Positions 43,064 to 50,459 of a DNA stretch of 64,000 bases are shown here, one piece after another. The first letter of the stretch is position 1, and each line of letters opens with the position of its first letter. The DNA comes from VXLM01 sp034421575 (GTDB taxonomy: Bacteria > Chloroflexota > Dehalococcoidia > Lucifugimonadales > VXLM01), in contig DAOUKG010000003.1 in the NCBI GenBank assembly GCA_034421575.1, positions 1-64,000 of the forward strand, given 5' to 3'. Both the position numbers and the translations under genes were made by a program. The notes under the pieces were generated by a model, which did not search any database, was not told the DNA's origin, and saw only the letters and a program-made list of their open reading frames with translations.

Positions 43064-44014
43064 TCACTTGGAAGCAAGCGCCTTTGCAAGACGCGGGTCG
43101 AAGACTTCCTTGAGCTTCGGAAGGAGATCAAGCATCCATGCTCTGATCTCTTCAAGCTTCTCCGGCGGGTCGTCTATCGAGCTGTCTCTTCTAATGCTTA
43201 TGGTGAAGAAAGAGTTGGGTCCGAATCTGTGCCATACCCATTCAGCGTCGAGGGACTCTTCGATCTCAGGCTTGGCCTTTTGCAGTTCGTCGAATATCCG
43301 ATTGTTTCGCTCAACGCTGTCCCACGTTCGAACATGGAGAGATGCCCATGCGCCATTCTTCCAGAAGCTGACCGCGTAACCTGTATGTTCGTCGAACCGA
43401 GAGGGAAAGAACCGGCCGGTGTGGTCAAAGTAATTGACAGCCTTATCGGCAAAGCCCTCTCCGATCAGCTTGGTAACCAGTGGTTGAAAGAACTCGTGGT
43501 ACTTCCTTTTGGTCGCGGGCATCTCTCCCGACGGGAGTGTCACATCCTTGTTCCAGCCGCCGGGGTATACCACCTTGCGAAATCTTGCTTCTAGGTGTTC
43601 ACCGCCAGCCTGCTTAAAGACCTCGACCTTGACCCCGAAGAACCTGATGTTCTCCTTCGTCCACTCATTGAGCCGGTGCAGCGCCTGGGCATGTTCATAG
43701 CAGAACTCCGGCGCGACCCATACTGCGACCTGCGCGTCACATCCGGTCGCATAGGTGAGCAGCTGTCCGAGATGGTGGAGGTCGGTCTCTTCCAACTGGT
43801 TCTCGATGGCTACTAATACGTCCTCGTCGGCATCTTTCGCCAGAATGTCGAGAAAGTACGGGCCTACCGGCACCTCAGTCTGGACCGCTTCCAGCTTCAT
43901 CCCCAACTCATCCCCCAGCCGATGAAGGTTCTTGGCGAGCCAAGGAGTGAAATTGTGGGCCTCGTGCTCCCACTTATCGCGTACGTCCGCTTGCTCTGTC
44001 TCGTCTTCGGGCAT
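43064..44014 (-). CDS. DUF4268 protein with nuclease-like N-terminal domain
   Basis: A 316-residue protein. The N-terminal half resembles PD-(D/E)xK-type folds: VGPYFLDILAKD...VLVAIENQLEETDLHHLGQLLTYA has the Asp, Glu and Gln spacing of such nucleases. The C-terminal half is the DUF4268 region (YHEFFQPLVTKL, GYAVSFWKNGAWASLHV). Family members occur alone or near restriction and defence genes; activity is unproven. AGGAG lies 11 bases upstream of the ATG. It follows the small gene at 44030-44374 by 15 bases, likely the same transcript. Confidence 0.8.
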   Translation of the reverse strand: MPEDETEQADVRDKWEHEAHNFTPWLAKNLHRLGDELGMKLEAVQTEVPVGPYFLDILAKDADEDVLVAIENQLEETDLHHLGQLLTYATGCDAQVAVWVAPEFCYEHAQALHRLNEWTKENIRFFGVKVEVFKQAGGEHLEARFRKVVYPGGWNKDVTLPSGEMPATKRKYHEFFQPLVTKLIGEGFADKAVNYFDHTGRFFPSRFDEHTGYAVSFWKNGAWASLHVRTWDSVERNNRIFDELQKAKPEIEESLDAEWVWHRFGPNSFFTISIRRDSSIDDPPEKLEEIRAWMLDLLPKLKEVFDPRLAKALASK

Positions 44015-44029
44015 GGCTGGTTTTTCTCC

Positions 44030-44374
44030 TCACTTCCCGGTGTCTCCCGGTTGAATTACGAAGTCTCGCCGGTCGCGGTACAACAGCGCGCGGTTAAGCA
44101 CATCGTCGTATTCCTCCAGGTTGATGTCGGAACACTCATACATTATCCAGTACTTGTGTTGGCCTAAAAAGAGGTAGTCCCGTCTCTGGCCGAAGAACTC
44201 GCACTCAACGCCCTCTCCTCGTGAGATGCGCTCGCAGAACGCGGCCAGCAAGTCTTCTTGGCCGTCCTTCTTGATTACGACATACTCATGTGGCCACGAA
44301 TCCCTGTACGTAACCGCCTCGCGCCAAGGTGCGCGGCCTATCAGCGCCATGATGTCATCAGCAATTGGTTCCAA
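44030..44374 (-). CDS. small protein of unknown function
   Basis: A 114-residue protein (LEPIADDIMALIG...EEYDDVLNRALLYRDRRDFV). The frame is open further up into prmC, but AAGGAGGTCTGACA lies directly before a TTG at 44374, a near-perfect ribosome site, so TTG is the chosen start. No family is recognised. It has many acidic and aromatic residues and no membrane segment. Its partner is the DUF4268 gene 15 bases downstream. Confidence 0.65.
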   Translation of the reverse strand: MEPIADDIMALIGRAPWREAVTYRDSWPHEYVVIKKDGQEDLLAAFCERISRGEGVECEFFGQRRDYLFLGQHKYWIMYECSDINLEEYDDVLNRALLYRDRRDFVIQPGDTGK

Positions 44375-44393
44375 TGTCAGACCTCCTTGTCTG

Positions 44394-45242
44394 TTACCCA
44401 ACCCTAACCGTAACCACCCTGTCCAATCCCATGTGGTCCTTGATGACCGCAACCTCCCCGCCCTCAAAAGCCCGCCCCGCGAGCCTCTCCACAGCCTTCA
44501 GCCGCCGAGGATCGATCTCCAACGCCAGCAGCCCTCCGGGCTTCACATACTCTCGCGCTCCCTCGATAAGCCTGCTCAGCACGTCCATCCCGTCCGACCC
44601 GGCGGCTAACGCAATCCTCGGCTCTCGCTGAACGTCCGGCGGGAGATCGGCAGCCTCTTCGGTGCTCAGATACGGCGGATTGGACGCCACCACGTCCACA
44701 GGGCCGTCCAGCGCCTCGAAGAGGTCTCCCTGTCGAAGATGTACCCGCCCTTCCAGTCCATGTTTTCGAACGTTCTTGTCAGCGATACGCAGCGCCTCGT
44801 GGCTCACATCCGTCGCATACACCGTCGCGTTCGGCAGGTGATGCCCCAACGCGACCGCTATACATCCGCTCCCAGTGCCGATGTCCGCGATAGTCAAAGC
44901 ATGGTCGCCCCGACTCCGCGCATACTCCAACACCGCCTCGACCAGGAGTTCAGTCTCATGTCGAGGCACCAATACATCCGGCGTCACGAAAAAATCGAGT
45001 CCGTAGAACTCACGATGCCCCGTAATATACGACAGCGGCTCCCCCTCGACCCGCCGCTCAACCATACGCTCGAACGCCTCTGCGTCCTCATCGCTCAGTT
45101 CGCGGTCCGGGGAGGCGTGAAAGGTCGCTTGGTCTATGCCAAGCGCGTAGCGAAGAAGGACCTGCGACTCGATGCCCGCGTCGGGGATGTTGGCAAGTTC
45201 CAGCCGCTTGCGGGAGCGCGCCCAGGCCTCCCGCAGCCTCAT
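44394..45242 (-). CDS. prmC: release factor glutamine methyltransferase
   Basis: A 282-residue SAM-dependent enzyme that methylates the Gln of the GGQ motif in release factors. SAM loop IADIGTGSGCIAVALG and substrate-site NPPYLS are clear, and the N-terminal helical domain (LLRYALGIDQATFHASPDREL) is typical. It overlaps prfA by 4 bases (ATGA), the classic prfA-prmC pairing: the substrate is made just before its modifier. Confidence 0.96.
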   Translation of the reverse strand: MRLREAWARSRKRLELANIPDAGIESQVLLRYALGIDQATFHASPDRELSDEDAEAFERMVERRVEGEPLSYITGHREFYGLDFFVTPDVLVPRHETELLVEAVLEYARSRGDHALTIADIGTGSGCIAVALGHHLPNATVYATDVSHEALRIADKNVRKHGLEGRVHLRQGDLFEALDGPVDVVASNPPYLSTEEAADLPPDVQREPRIALAAGSDGMDVLSRLIEGAREYVKPGGLLALEIDPRRLKAVERLAGRAFEGGEVAVIKDHMGLDRVVTVRVG

Positions 45243-46324
45243 GCGCCGAAGCTCTCCAGGTTCCGAGCCTGCTCGGCCTCGACAAGGCGATGGAGAATGT
45301 CGTCGATCTCCCCATCCAGCACCGCTTCGAGGTTGTGGCGCGTGAAGCCCACCCGGTGGTCGGTGACGCGGTCCTGCGGGAAGTTGTACGTCCGCACCCG
45401 GCCCGAACGGTCGCCCGTGCCGACCTGCGATCTCCTGTCCTCCGATATCTCCGCCTGCTGACGCTCCACCTCCTGCGCCAGCAGCCGGGAACGGAGCACG
45501 GACAACGCCTTCTCCTTGTTCTTGAGCTGCGAACGCTCATCCTGGCACTGTACTACCATGCCCGACGGCCTGTGGGTGATGCGGATCGCCGTCGCGTTTT
45601 TCTGCACGCTCTGCCCGCCGTGCCCGCCGGCCAGGAAGACGTCGATCTCCAGGTCGTCCGGGTCGATCTGCACGTCGATCTCCTCCGCCTCGGGCAGCAC
45701 CGCCACCGTCGCCGCCGACGTGTGTATCCTCCCGCTCGACTCCGTTACGGGCACGCGCTGAACACGGTGAGTGCCGCTCTCGTGCTTGAGTTGACTGTAC
45801 GCCCCGTTGCCGTCGATCTGGAATACTATCTCCCGGATGCTCCCCAGCCCCGTCTCCGTGCTGCTGATGACCTCCACGCCCCAGTTGTGACGCTGGGCGT
45901 ACCGCGTGTACATCCTGTACATCTCCGCCGCGAAGAGGCCTGCCTCCTCGCCGCCCGTGCCTGCTCGCACCTCGACGATGACGCCCTTCTCATCGTTCGG
46001 GTCCTTCGGGATCAGCGCAATGCGAAGGTCGTGCTCGATCTCCTCCTGCCGCCTCCCCAGTCCCTCGATCTCCTCGCGGGCCAGCGCGGCCATCTGCCGG
46101 TCGTTCTCCTCACGGATCAGGGTATGGGCATCCTCCAGTTCACCGATGATGCCCCGATACTCACGGAACAAGGACACAATGTGCCTGAGCGAACTGTGCT
46201 CTCTGTTGACCTCCTGAAACCGCGAGTAAACGCCCGCGACCTCGGGGTCCGCCATCTGCTGCTCCAGCTCCTCGGAGCGCTGCTCGACCGTAGCGAGCTT
46301 GTCCAGCACAACCTTATCCAACAT
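45239..46324 (-). CDS. prfA: peptide chain release factor 1
   Basis: A 361-residue class I release factor for UAA and UAG. The GGQ motif is AGGHGGQSVQKN. The PxT-type stop-codon recognition is VQRVPVTESSGRIHTSAATVAVLPE, and RTYNFPQDRVTDHRVGFT identifies RF1 and not RF2. Start ATG behind GAGAGGGGC. First gene of a unit with prmC. Confidence 0.96.
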   Translation of the reverse strand: MLDKVVLDKLATVEQRSEELEQQMADPEVAGVYSRFQEVNREHSSLRHIVSLFREYRGIIGELEDAHTLIREENDRQMAALAREEIEGLGRRQEEIEHDLRIALIPKDPNDEKGVIVEVRAGTGGEEAGLFAAEMYRMYTRYAQRHNWGVEVISSTETGLGSIREIVFQIDGNGAYSQLKHESGTHRVQRVPVTESSGRIHTSAATVAVLPEAEEIDVQIDPDDLEIDVFLAGGHGGQSVQKNATAIRITHRPSGMVVQCQDERSQLKNKEKALSVLRSRLLAQEVERQQAEISEDRRSQVGTGDRSGRVRTYNFPQDRVTDHRVGFTRHNLEAVLDGEIDDILHRLVEAEQARNLESFGA

Positions 46325-46628
46325 CGACTATCAGCCCCTCTCTACCGAAACTCCCAGCCACCAATAAACCACCCCATACAGCATAGCAAACCCCCAAGCC
46401 CCGTATCTCGGTATACATAGAGACTATCCCTGCATAAACGTCGAAGAGTTCTGAAGCTCAGGAGTGATAGCAGGAACCACGTTCGCTCTGAGCCTGTCGA
46501 AGGGCAATTCAACATCAATGTCGATGGTTTTGAGACGGACTCGTAACACCCTCCAGTTTCTACGCACTACTTTCTACTTTCTTCCCTAGCCTTTATCATA
46601 CGCACACCCCACCAGGAGGTCTTTCCCC
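46325..46628. other. gap before the cupin gene
   Basis: Contains one 'GTTCGCTCTGAGCCTGTCGA' module (about 46482-46503), 'CTACTTTCTACTTTC' filler with one interruption (about 46562-46583), and a TATCAT that may be a -10 box (about 46596-46601). Confidence 0.4.
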
Positions 46629-47006
46629 ATGACTCTGACCACAGCCCGCATCCCAAAGGCCACCGCAGCCGACGTAGAACTGGACGATTGGACACTCCCC
46701 GACGAAGCGATCGTCGACGGCAACCCCATAGCCAAGGGCAAGCTCCTCTGGCAGTCCGACGACAAGCGACTCGCCAACGGCGTATGGTCGTGCGAGCCCG
46801 GCTCCTTCAACTGGGAATACACCTGGGACGAGACCATCTACTTCATCGAAGGCGAGGCCGTCATAACCGACCAGGACGGAAACACCGCGACCTACCGCGC
46901 CGGAGACCTCTTCTTCGTCCCCATAGGCACGATGACCCACTGGAAAGTCGTCGCCCCCGTCCGCAAGGTCTTCCACTTCCGCTCCGACGACCCCGTAGTC
47001 ATCTAG
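46629..47006 (+). CDS. cupin domain protein (DUF861/EutQ-like)
   Basis: A 125-residue single cupin barrel. Motif 1-like WSCEPGSFNWEYTWDETIYFIEGEAVI and motif 2-like YRAGDLFFVPIGTMTHWKV are clear; the first metal histidines are replaced by Asn/Glu residues, as in the DUF861 branch related to ureidoglycine aminohydrolase. CCAGGAGGTCTTTCCCC is a strong ribosome site. Probably an enzyme or sugar-binding regulator; not assignable further. Confidence 0.85.
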   Translation: MTLTTARIPKATAADVELDDWTLPDEAIVDGNPIAKGKLLWQSDDKRLANGVWSCEPGSFNWEYTWDETIYFIEGEAVITDQDGNTATYRAGDLFFVPIGTMTHWKVVAPVRKVFHFRSDDPVVI

Positions 47007-47035
47007 GTTTGATTGCTCCCGGTGATAGTCGTCCC

Positions 47036-47070
47036 TTGACCCCTCCTCAATTGTGTGTATAGTATACACA
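47036..47070 (+). promoter_or_regulatory. promoter and palindromic operator of hicAB pair 1
   Basis: TTGACC (47036-47041), a 16-base spacer and TATAGT (47058-47063). A perfect palindrome TGTGTATA-G-TATACACA (47054-47070) covers the -10 and runs into the ATG. The predicted start of transcription coincides with the A of the ATG, so the mRNA should be leaderless. Confidence 0.65.
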
Positions 47071-47264
47071 TGGATAGTAGGGCGGTATTACGGAGGCTGC
47101 AGAGAAATGGTTGGACGCTTCGGAACGTGACAGGAAGTCATCACCACTTCATACACCCCGCAAGGCCCGGAGTGGTCACTGTCCAGCATCCACGGAAGGA
47201 CATACCCACAGGAACGCTTCGGAGCATCTTTCGGCAAGCAGGTTGGAATTGGAGGACACGCTGA
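47070..47264 (+). CDS. hicA: HicA-type toxin (pair 1)
   Basis: A 64-residue mRNA interferase-type toxin with a double-stranded-RNA-binding-like fold. The catalytic His lies in VTGSHHHFIHP, and HPRKDIPTGTLRSIFRQAGW is the usual HicA end. The ATG at 47070 is preferred over a GTG 5 codons upstream because that GTG lies within the operator. No Shine-Dalgarno is present, as expected for leaderless translation. Its stop overlaps the hicB start by one base (TGATG). Confidence 0.9.
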   Translation: MDSRAVLRRLQRNGWTLRNVTGSHHHFIHPARPGVVTVQHPRKDIPTGTLRSIFRQAGWNWRTR

Positions 47265-47692
47265 TGCGATTTCCCGTAGTAGTTCATAAAGAGGAGGAGA
47301 GCAGCTACGGAGTCACCGTGCCCGACCTGCCCGGTTGCTTCTCAGGTGGTGACACATTGGACGAGGCGTTGACCAACGCGCAGGAAGCCATCGCGGGCCA
47401 CATAGAGACCCTGTTCATGGTCTCAGAACCACTGCCGAAGACGAGACCCCTCCAAGAGCACCATGCCAACGAGGACTACCGCGACGCCCAATACTGGGGA
47501 TTTGTAGACGTCGACCTCTCTACCATCGAGAACAAAGCCGTCCGCCTCAACATAACGCTCCCTGCCCGTGTCGTTGCTCTCGTAGATGAGGCCGCGGCGA
47601 GATCCAGCGAATCACGCTCAGGCTTCTTGGCCCGCGCCGCACTGGAGCACATCGCAGCGGAACGCACTAAAGGAGAACTGTCTGAAGTGTGA
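47264..47692 (+). CDS. hicB: HicB-type antitoxin (pair 1)
   Basis: A 142-residue antitoxin. The N-terminal HicB fold is FPVVVHKEEESSYGVTVPDLPGCFSGGDTLDEAL, and the C-terminal part (VRLNITLPARVVALVDEAAARSSESRSGFLARAALEHI) is a ribbon-helix-helix DNA-binding domain. It should neutralise HicA and repress at the palindrome before hicA. About 75 residues of its C-terminal half are identical to those of hicB of pair 2 at 49626-50033. Confidence 0.92.
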   Translation: MRFPVVVHKEEESSYGVTVPDLPGCFSGGDTLDEALTNAQEAIAGHIETLFMVSEPLPKTRPLQEHHANEDYRDAQYWGFVDVDLSTIENKAVRLNITLPARVVALVDEAAARSSESRSGFLARAALEHIAAERTKGELSEV

Positions 47693-47851
47693 TTCGCTCT
47701 TTGTCGAATCATGCCAATGGGGACGAATCCATCCGTTCGCCCTGAGTCTGCCGAAGGGCTCACCACGAACGACTTTTACGGACTTTGCAAACCGCACGAC
47801 AGACCGTAGAAGCGTTTGATAACCCGCCCGCAGCAGACGCCGGGCACGTCA

Positions 47852-48163
47852 TCACCCGCCGAGGACGGCCTTGCGAAGCGTGTTGTTCAGCCTCGTCTGC
47901 CAGCCCTTGCCGCCCTCGCGGAAGTGGGCCACTATGTCCGCGTCGAGCCGCACCGTAACCTTCTCCTTCGTCGGCGCCTTCTGCTTGCCGCGCGTGCGGC
48001 GGTATTGCTCCACGATGTGCGGCACGACCTCGGTGGCAGGGCGTGCGCGTCTGAACCACTCCGAGTCTTTCTCGAAGTCGTCCGGGTCCTCGGCGATCTG
48101 CGCTTGGATATCGACTTCTTCCGCGTCCGTTGGGCTGACGTGGCTCGGCTTAAGTCCCGGCAT
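47852..48163 (-). CDS. brnA: BrnA-type antitoxin
   Basis: A 103-residue antitoxin. KEKVTVRLDADIVAHFREGGKGWQTRLNNTLRKAV is the ribbon-helix-helix of BrnA, which binds its own promoter and the toxin. It overlaps the end of brnT by 14 bases; the toxin gene comes first, as is usual for brnTA. Confidence 0.92.
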   Translation of the reverse strand: MPGLKPSHVSPTDAEEVDIQAQIAEDPDDFEKDSEWFRRARPATEVVPHIVEQYRRTRGKQKAPTKEKVTVRLDADIVAHFREGGKGWQTRLNNTLRKAVLGG

Positions 48164-48410
48164 ACTCCCGCACCTCCTGCTTGCTGGCGATCCTCAAGCT
48201 GATGATTCGTATCCGGTCATTTCTCTCGGTGAAGACCACGTGATGAAGGCGGTTGCCGATATATCCGACGGCAGTCCATCGAATCTCACCATGTCGATCG
48301 CTCCTCGCGATCTTGGCCGTCTCCCACTCGAAGTGTTCCATTGAGGCGAAGTCCACGCGACCCTTCGCAATGTTGGTCTCGTTCTTCCCCTCGTCCCACT
48401 CATATTCCAT
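48150..48410 (-). CDS. brnT: BrnT-type toxin
   Basis: An 86-residue RelE-like ribonuclease toxin. EYEWDEGKNETNIAKGRVDFASM at the N-terminus and HHVVFTERNDRIRIISLRIASKQEVREY are the BrnT signatures. It is first gene of the pair with brnA; the +strand region upstream (48411-48528) contains no clear promoter match. Confidence 0.92.
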   Translation of the reverse strand: MEYEWDEGKNETNIAKGRVDFASMEHFEWETAKIARSDRHGEIRWTAVGYIGNRLHHVVFTERNDRIRIISLRIASKQEVREYAGT

Positions 48411-48528
48411 GACTATATTGTACCGACGATGTATAAACGCCTGTCAAGGAACTCTGACGCCTGTGAGGATGTGCAAACAACGCCCCCAACCTCGCACGGA
48501 CACCCGTTATACCGGAGGAGAGACCGCG

Positions 48529-48750
48529 GTGAGTGCCAAGAAACTCATCGCCTGGGCCTTCATTGGGGTAATGCTGGCCTCGGTCGGCCCAGTCTTCGCA
48601 CCCGGCGTGAGAAGACCGCCAATACGTGGCTATGCCGCCTCCCTGTCCTCAATCAGCAGGAACCTTCCCACGGCCCGAAGCGCCTTTTCGACCTCGCTAA
48701 TGTGGGAGCGATGGTTCGGATCGACGATCCTGCGCACCGCGCTCTCATAG
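48529..48750 (+). pseudogene. possible secreted-peptide gene remnant
   Basis: From a GTG behind CCGGAGGAGAGACCGC the frame reads SAKKLIAWAFIGVMLASVGPVFA, which looks like a signal peptide. It then runs into nonsense antisense to the hicB-like gene at 48630-49082. It looks like the 5' end of a lost exported-protein gene. 73 residues to the stop. Confidence 0.3.
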
Positions 48751-49082
48751 ATGCCGAGCTTGGCGGCAAGAGCCACGTTGGTGATGTTCTGCGCCCGCAT
48801 GGCTGTATAGAGAGCCAGTTTCGCCGCGATGATCGGTGGTACGGCTATCATCACCTGACCATCGTTTAAGGGACTAGGTTTCGGGATATCCTGCCTGGCT
48901 TTCACATATATGCCAAGAGCGACGCCCAGGCCGTCCTCGGCCATCTCCCGCGCCTCCTCCCAAGAATCCCCACCGGTGATGGCCTCCGGGACGTCGGGAA
49001 AGGTCACGAGGTAGGCTTCCCGTCCAGTAGCCTTTCTCTCCTCTTCGTCAGGGACGATATTGCAAGGGAAGACGTATCTCAT
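48630..49082 (-). CDS. hicB: HicB-type antitoxin with C-terminal helix-turn-helix (pair 3)
   Basis: A 150-residue protein. The HicB fold (REAYLVTFPDVPEAITGGDSWEEAREMAEDGL) is followed by a helix-turn-helix (NITNVALAAKLGIYESAVRRIVDPNHRSHISEVEKALRAVG) in place of a ribbon-helix-helix. It therefore belongs to the other HicB architecture and is not a copy of pairs 1 and 2. It lies 2 bases after its hicA. Confidence 0.88.
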   Translation of the reverse strand: MRYVFPCNIVPDEEERKATGREAYLVTFPDVPEAITGGDSWEEAREMAEDGLGVALGIYVKARQDIPKPSPLNDGQVMIAVPPIIAAKLALYTAMRAQNITNVALAAKLGIYESAVRRIVDPNHRSHISEVEKALRAVGRFLLIEDREAA

Positions 49083-49084
49083 TG

Positions 49085-49291
49085 CTAGAACTCCCTTGGA
49101 TTGATTTCGAGCTGCTTCAGCATCGCCGCCAGCAGACCCCGGCGTATCTCACCCTTCTTGACTATGGTTCTCCGACCCCCAATTTCGACTTCGCTGTGGT
49201 TTCCTTTTCCCTTGATGGGATCGAAGCTGAAGTCCAGCTTGTTCCTGCGAGCATATCGCCGCGCCCGCCTAACGAACTCCCTCCCATCCAT
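49085..49291 (-). CDS. hicA: HicA-type toxin (pair 3)
   Basis: A 68-residue HicA-like toxin (MDGREFVRRARRYARRN...KGNHSEVEIGGRRTIVKKGEIRRGLLAAMLKQL). The catalytic His lies in KGNHSEV. ATG at 49291 is 7 bases past TATTAT, so the transcript would be leaderless as for pairs 1 and 2; the frame extends to a GTG upstream but that would lie before the promoter. Confidence 0.8.
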   Translation of the reverse strand: MDGREFVRRARRYARRNKLDFSFDPIKGKGNHSEVEIGGRRTIVKKGEIRRGLLAAMLKQLEINPREF

Positions 49292-49297
49292 GAACCT

Positions 49298-49317
49298 ATA
49301 ATAGCACATTTTTGTGC
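49298..49317 (-). promoter_or_regulatory. -10 box and palindrome of hicAB pair 3
   Basis: TATTAT (49298-49303, minus strand) is flanked upstream by GCACA-AAAA-TGTGC (49304-49317), a perfect palindrome and likely HicB operator. No good -35 was found. Confidence 0.5.
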
Positions 49318-49397
49318 GAATGCCGACCACACGGAAATCCCCAATGTCGCCGTTGATTCACGCGAGACTGAGAGGTTGGGCATGTGAAGCCAGCAAC

Positions 49398-49432
49398 TTG
49401 ACACCTTCACCTCAGTGTGTATTGTATACTTA
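49398..49432 (+). promoter_or_regulatory. promoter and operator of hicAB pair 2
   Basis: TTGACA (49398-49403), a 16-base spacer and TATTGT (49420-49425), in the same geometry as pair 1. The palindrome is imperfect here (TGTGTATT-G-TATACTTA, 49416-49432). A leaderless start at the ATG of 49432 is predicted. Confidence 0.6.
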
Positions 49433-49626
49433 TGGACAGTAGGGACGTTGTTTTGAGGCTGAAACGCGAGGGTTGGCGACTCGACAACAGAAGGGGCAGT
49501 CACCATAACTTCAAGCATCCTCGCAAGCCTGGTCGGGTGACGGTTGTGCATCCAAAGAAGGACATCCCCACAGGCACGTTGAGGAGCATCTTCCGGCAAG
49601 CTGGCTGGGACTGGAGAACACGCTGA
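49432..49626 (+). CDS. hicA: HicA-type toxin (pair 2)
   Basis: A 64-residue toxin similar to pair 1 over its whole length (MDSRDVVLRLKREGW...GSHHNFKHPRKPGRVTVVHPKKDIPTGTLRSIFRQAGW). The catalytic His is in GSHHNF. Its stop overlaps the hicB start by one base as in pair 1. Confidence 0.9.
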   Translation: MDSRDVVLRLKREGWRLDNRRGSHHNFKHPRKPGRVTVVHPKKDIPTGTLRSIFRQAGWDWRTR

Positions 49627-50033
49627 TGAGATTTGCCGTAGTAATCCATAAGGATGAGGGAAGTAGCTACGGAGTAACCATACCGGATCTGCCGGGCTGT
49701 TTCTCTGGAGGGGACACGATTGACGAGGCTTTTAGCAACGCCCAGGAAGCCGTCCTATGCCATGTCGAGGCAATGTTCATGGCGGGCGAGTTGCTGCCCA
49801 AGACGAGACCCCTCCAAGAGCACCATGCCAACGAAGACTACCGGGACGCCCAATACTGGGGATTTGTAGACGTCGACCTCTCCACCATCGAGAACAAAGC
49901 CGTCCGCCTCAACATCACCCTGCCTGCCCGTGTCGTTGCGCTCGTCGACGAGGCAGCGGCTAGGTCCAGCGAATCACGCTCGGGATTCTTGGCGCGCGCC
50001 GCTCTGGAACATATCGCCGCGGAACGTGGCTAA
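49626..50033 (+). CDS. hicB: HicB-type antitoxin (pair 2)
   Basis: A 135-residue antitoxin. The N-terminal 60 residues differ from pair 1 at many places, while the next 75 residues (from KTRPLQEHH to EHIAAER) are identical. The ribbon-helix-helix domain is therefore the same in both, so each could bind the other's operator. Such a sharp step in identity suggests gene conversion. Confidence 0.92.
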   Translation: MRFAVVIHKDEGSSYGVTIPDLPGCFSGGDTIDEAFSNAQEAVLCHVEAMFMAGELLPKTRPLQEHHANEDYRDAQYWGFVDVDLSTIENKAVRLNITLPARVVALVDEAAARSSESRSGFLARAALEHIAAERG

Positions 50034-50117
50034 GAATGGCATTCGCTCATGCCGTACGAAGAGACGGCGTGGTGACAGAGACCGGAGGATGGGAAACTCG
50101 TTGGATCCCTGGATTTT

Positions 50118-50147
50118 TTGACAGGCGTGTACGCCATAGCGTACAAT
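50118..50147 (+). promoter_or_regulatory. promoter and palindrome of the higBA-type pair
   Basis: TTGACA (50118-50123), 18-base spacer and TACAAT (50142-50147), close to consensus. The palindrome TGTACGC-CATA-GCGTACA (50128-50145) lies between and over the boxes. Confidence 0.65.
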
Positions 50148-50459
50148 GCACATATCATCAAGGTACTTAAGAGCGCGACGTTTGAGCGGTGGCTGCGTGG
50201 TCTGCGAGACCGCCAAGCCATTGCCCGAATCAATATCCGTCTTGAGACGGTTTCATTGGGGCATGTCGGCGATGCCAAGTCAGTGGGCAGTGGTGTGTCG
50301 GAGTTGCGGATTCACTACGGGCCGGGGTATCGGGTTTACTTCGTGTATGTCCGTGCAGAGGTGATCGCACTGCTGTGTGGTGGAGACAAGGATAGCCAGC
50401 GGAGCGACATCGAACGAGCGAAGCGAATGGCGACGGACTGGAGGAGAATGCATGGCTGA
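50118..50459 (+). CDS. higB: HigB/RelE-type killer protein of an addiction module
   Basis: Toxin of the 'addiction module killer protein' group, about 100 residues in its conserved part (VLKSATFERWLRGLRDRQAIARINIRLETVSLGHVGDAKSVGSGVSELRIHYGPGYRVYF). The start is unclear. TTG (50118) and GTG (50127) lie inside the promoter and palindrome; the codon exactly at the predicted transcription start (50154) is ATC, not ATG. Either a non-standard start is used or the start codon is lost. It overlaps the antitoxin gene by 8 bases. Confidence 0.82.
   Translation: MTGVYAIAYNAHIIKVLKSATFERWLRGLRDRQAIARINIRLETVSLGHVGDAKSVGSGVSELRIHYGPGYRVYFVYVRAEVIALLCGGDKDSQRSDIERAKRMATDWRRMHG

Noticed and set aside
45290..46420. 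Long plus-strand frame of 376 codons opposite prfA
   Set aside because: Arg/His/Leu-rich shadow of prfA with no motif; prfA on the other strand is certain.
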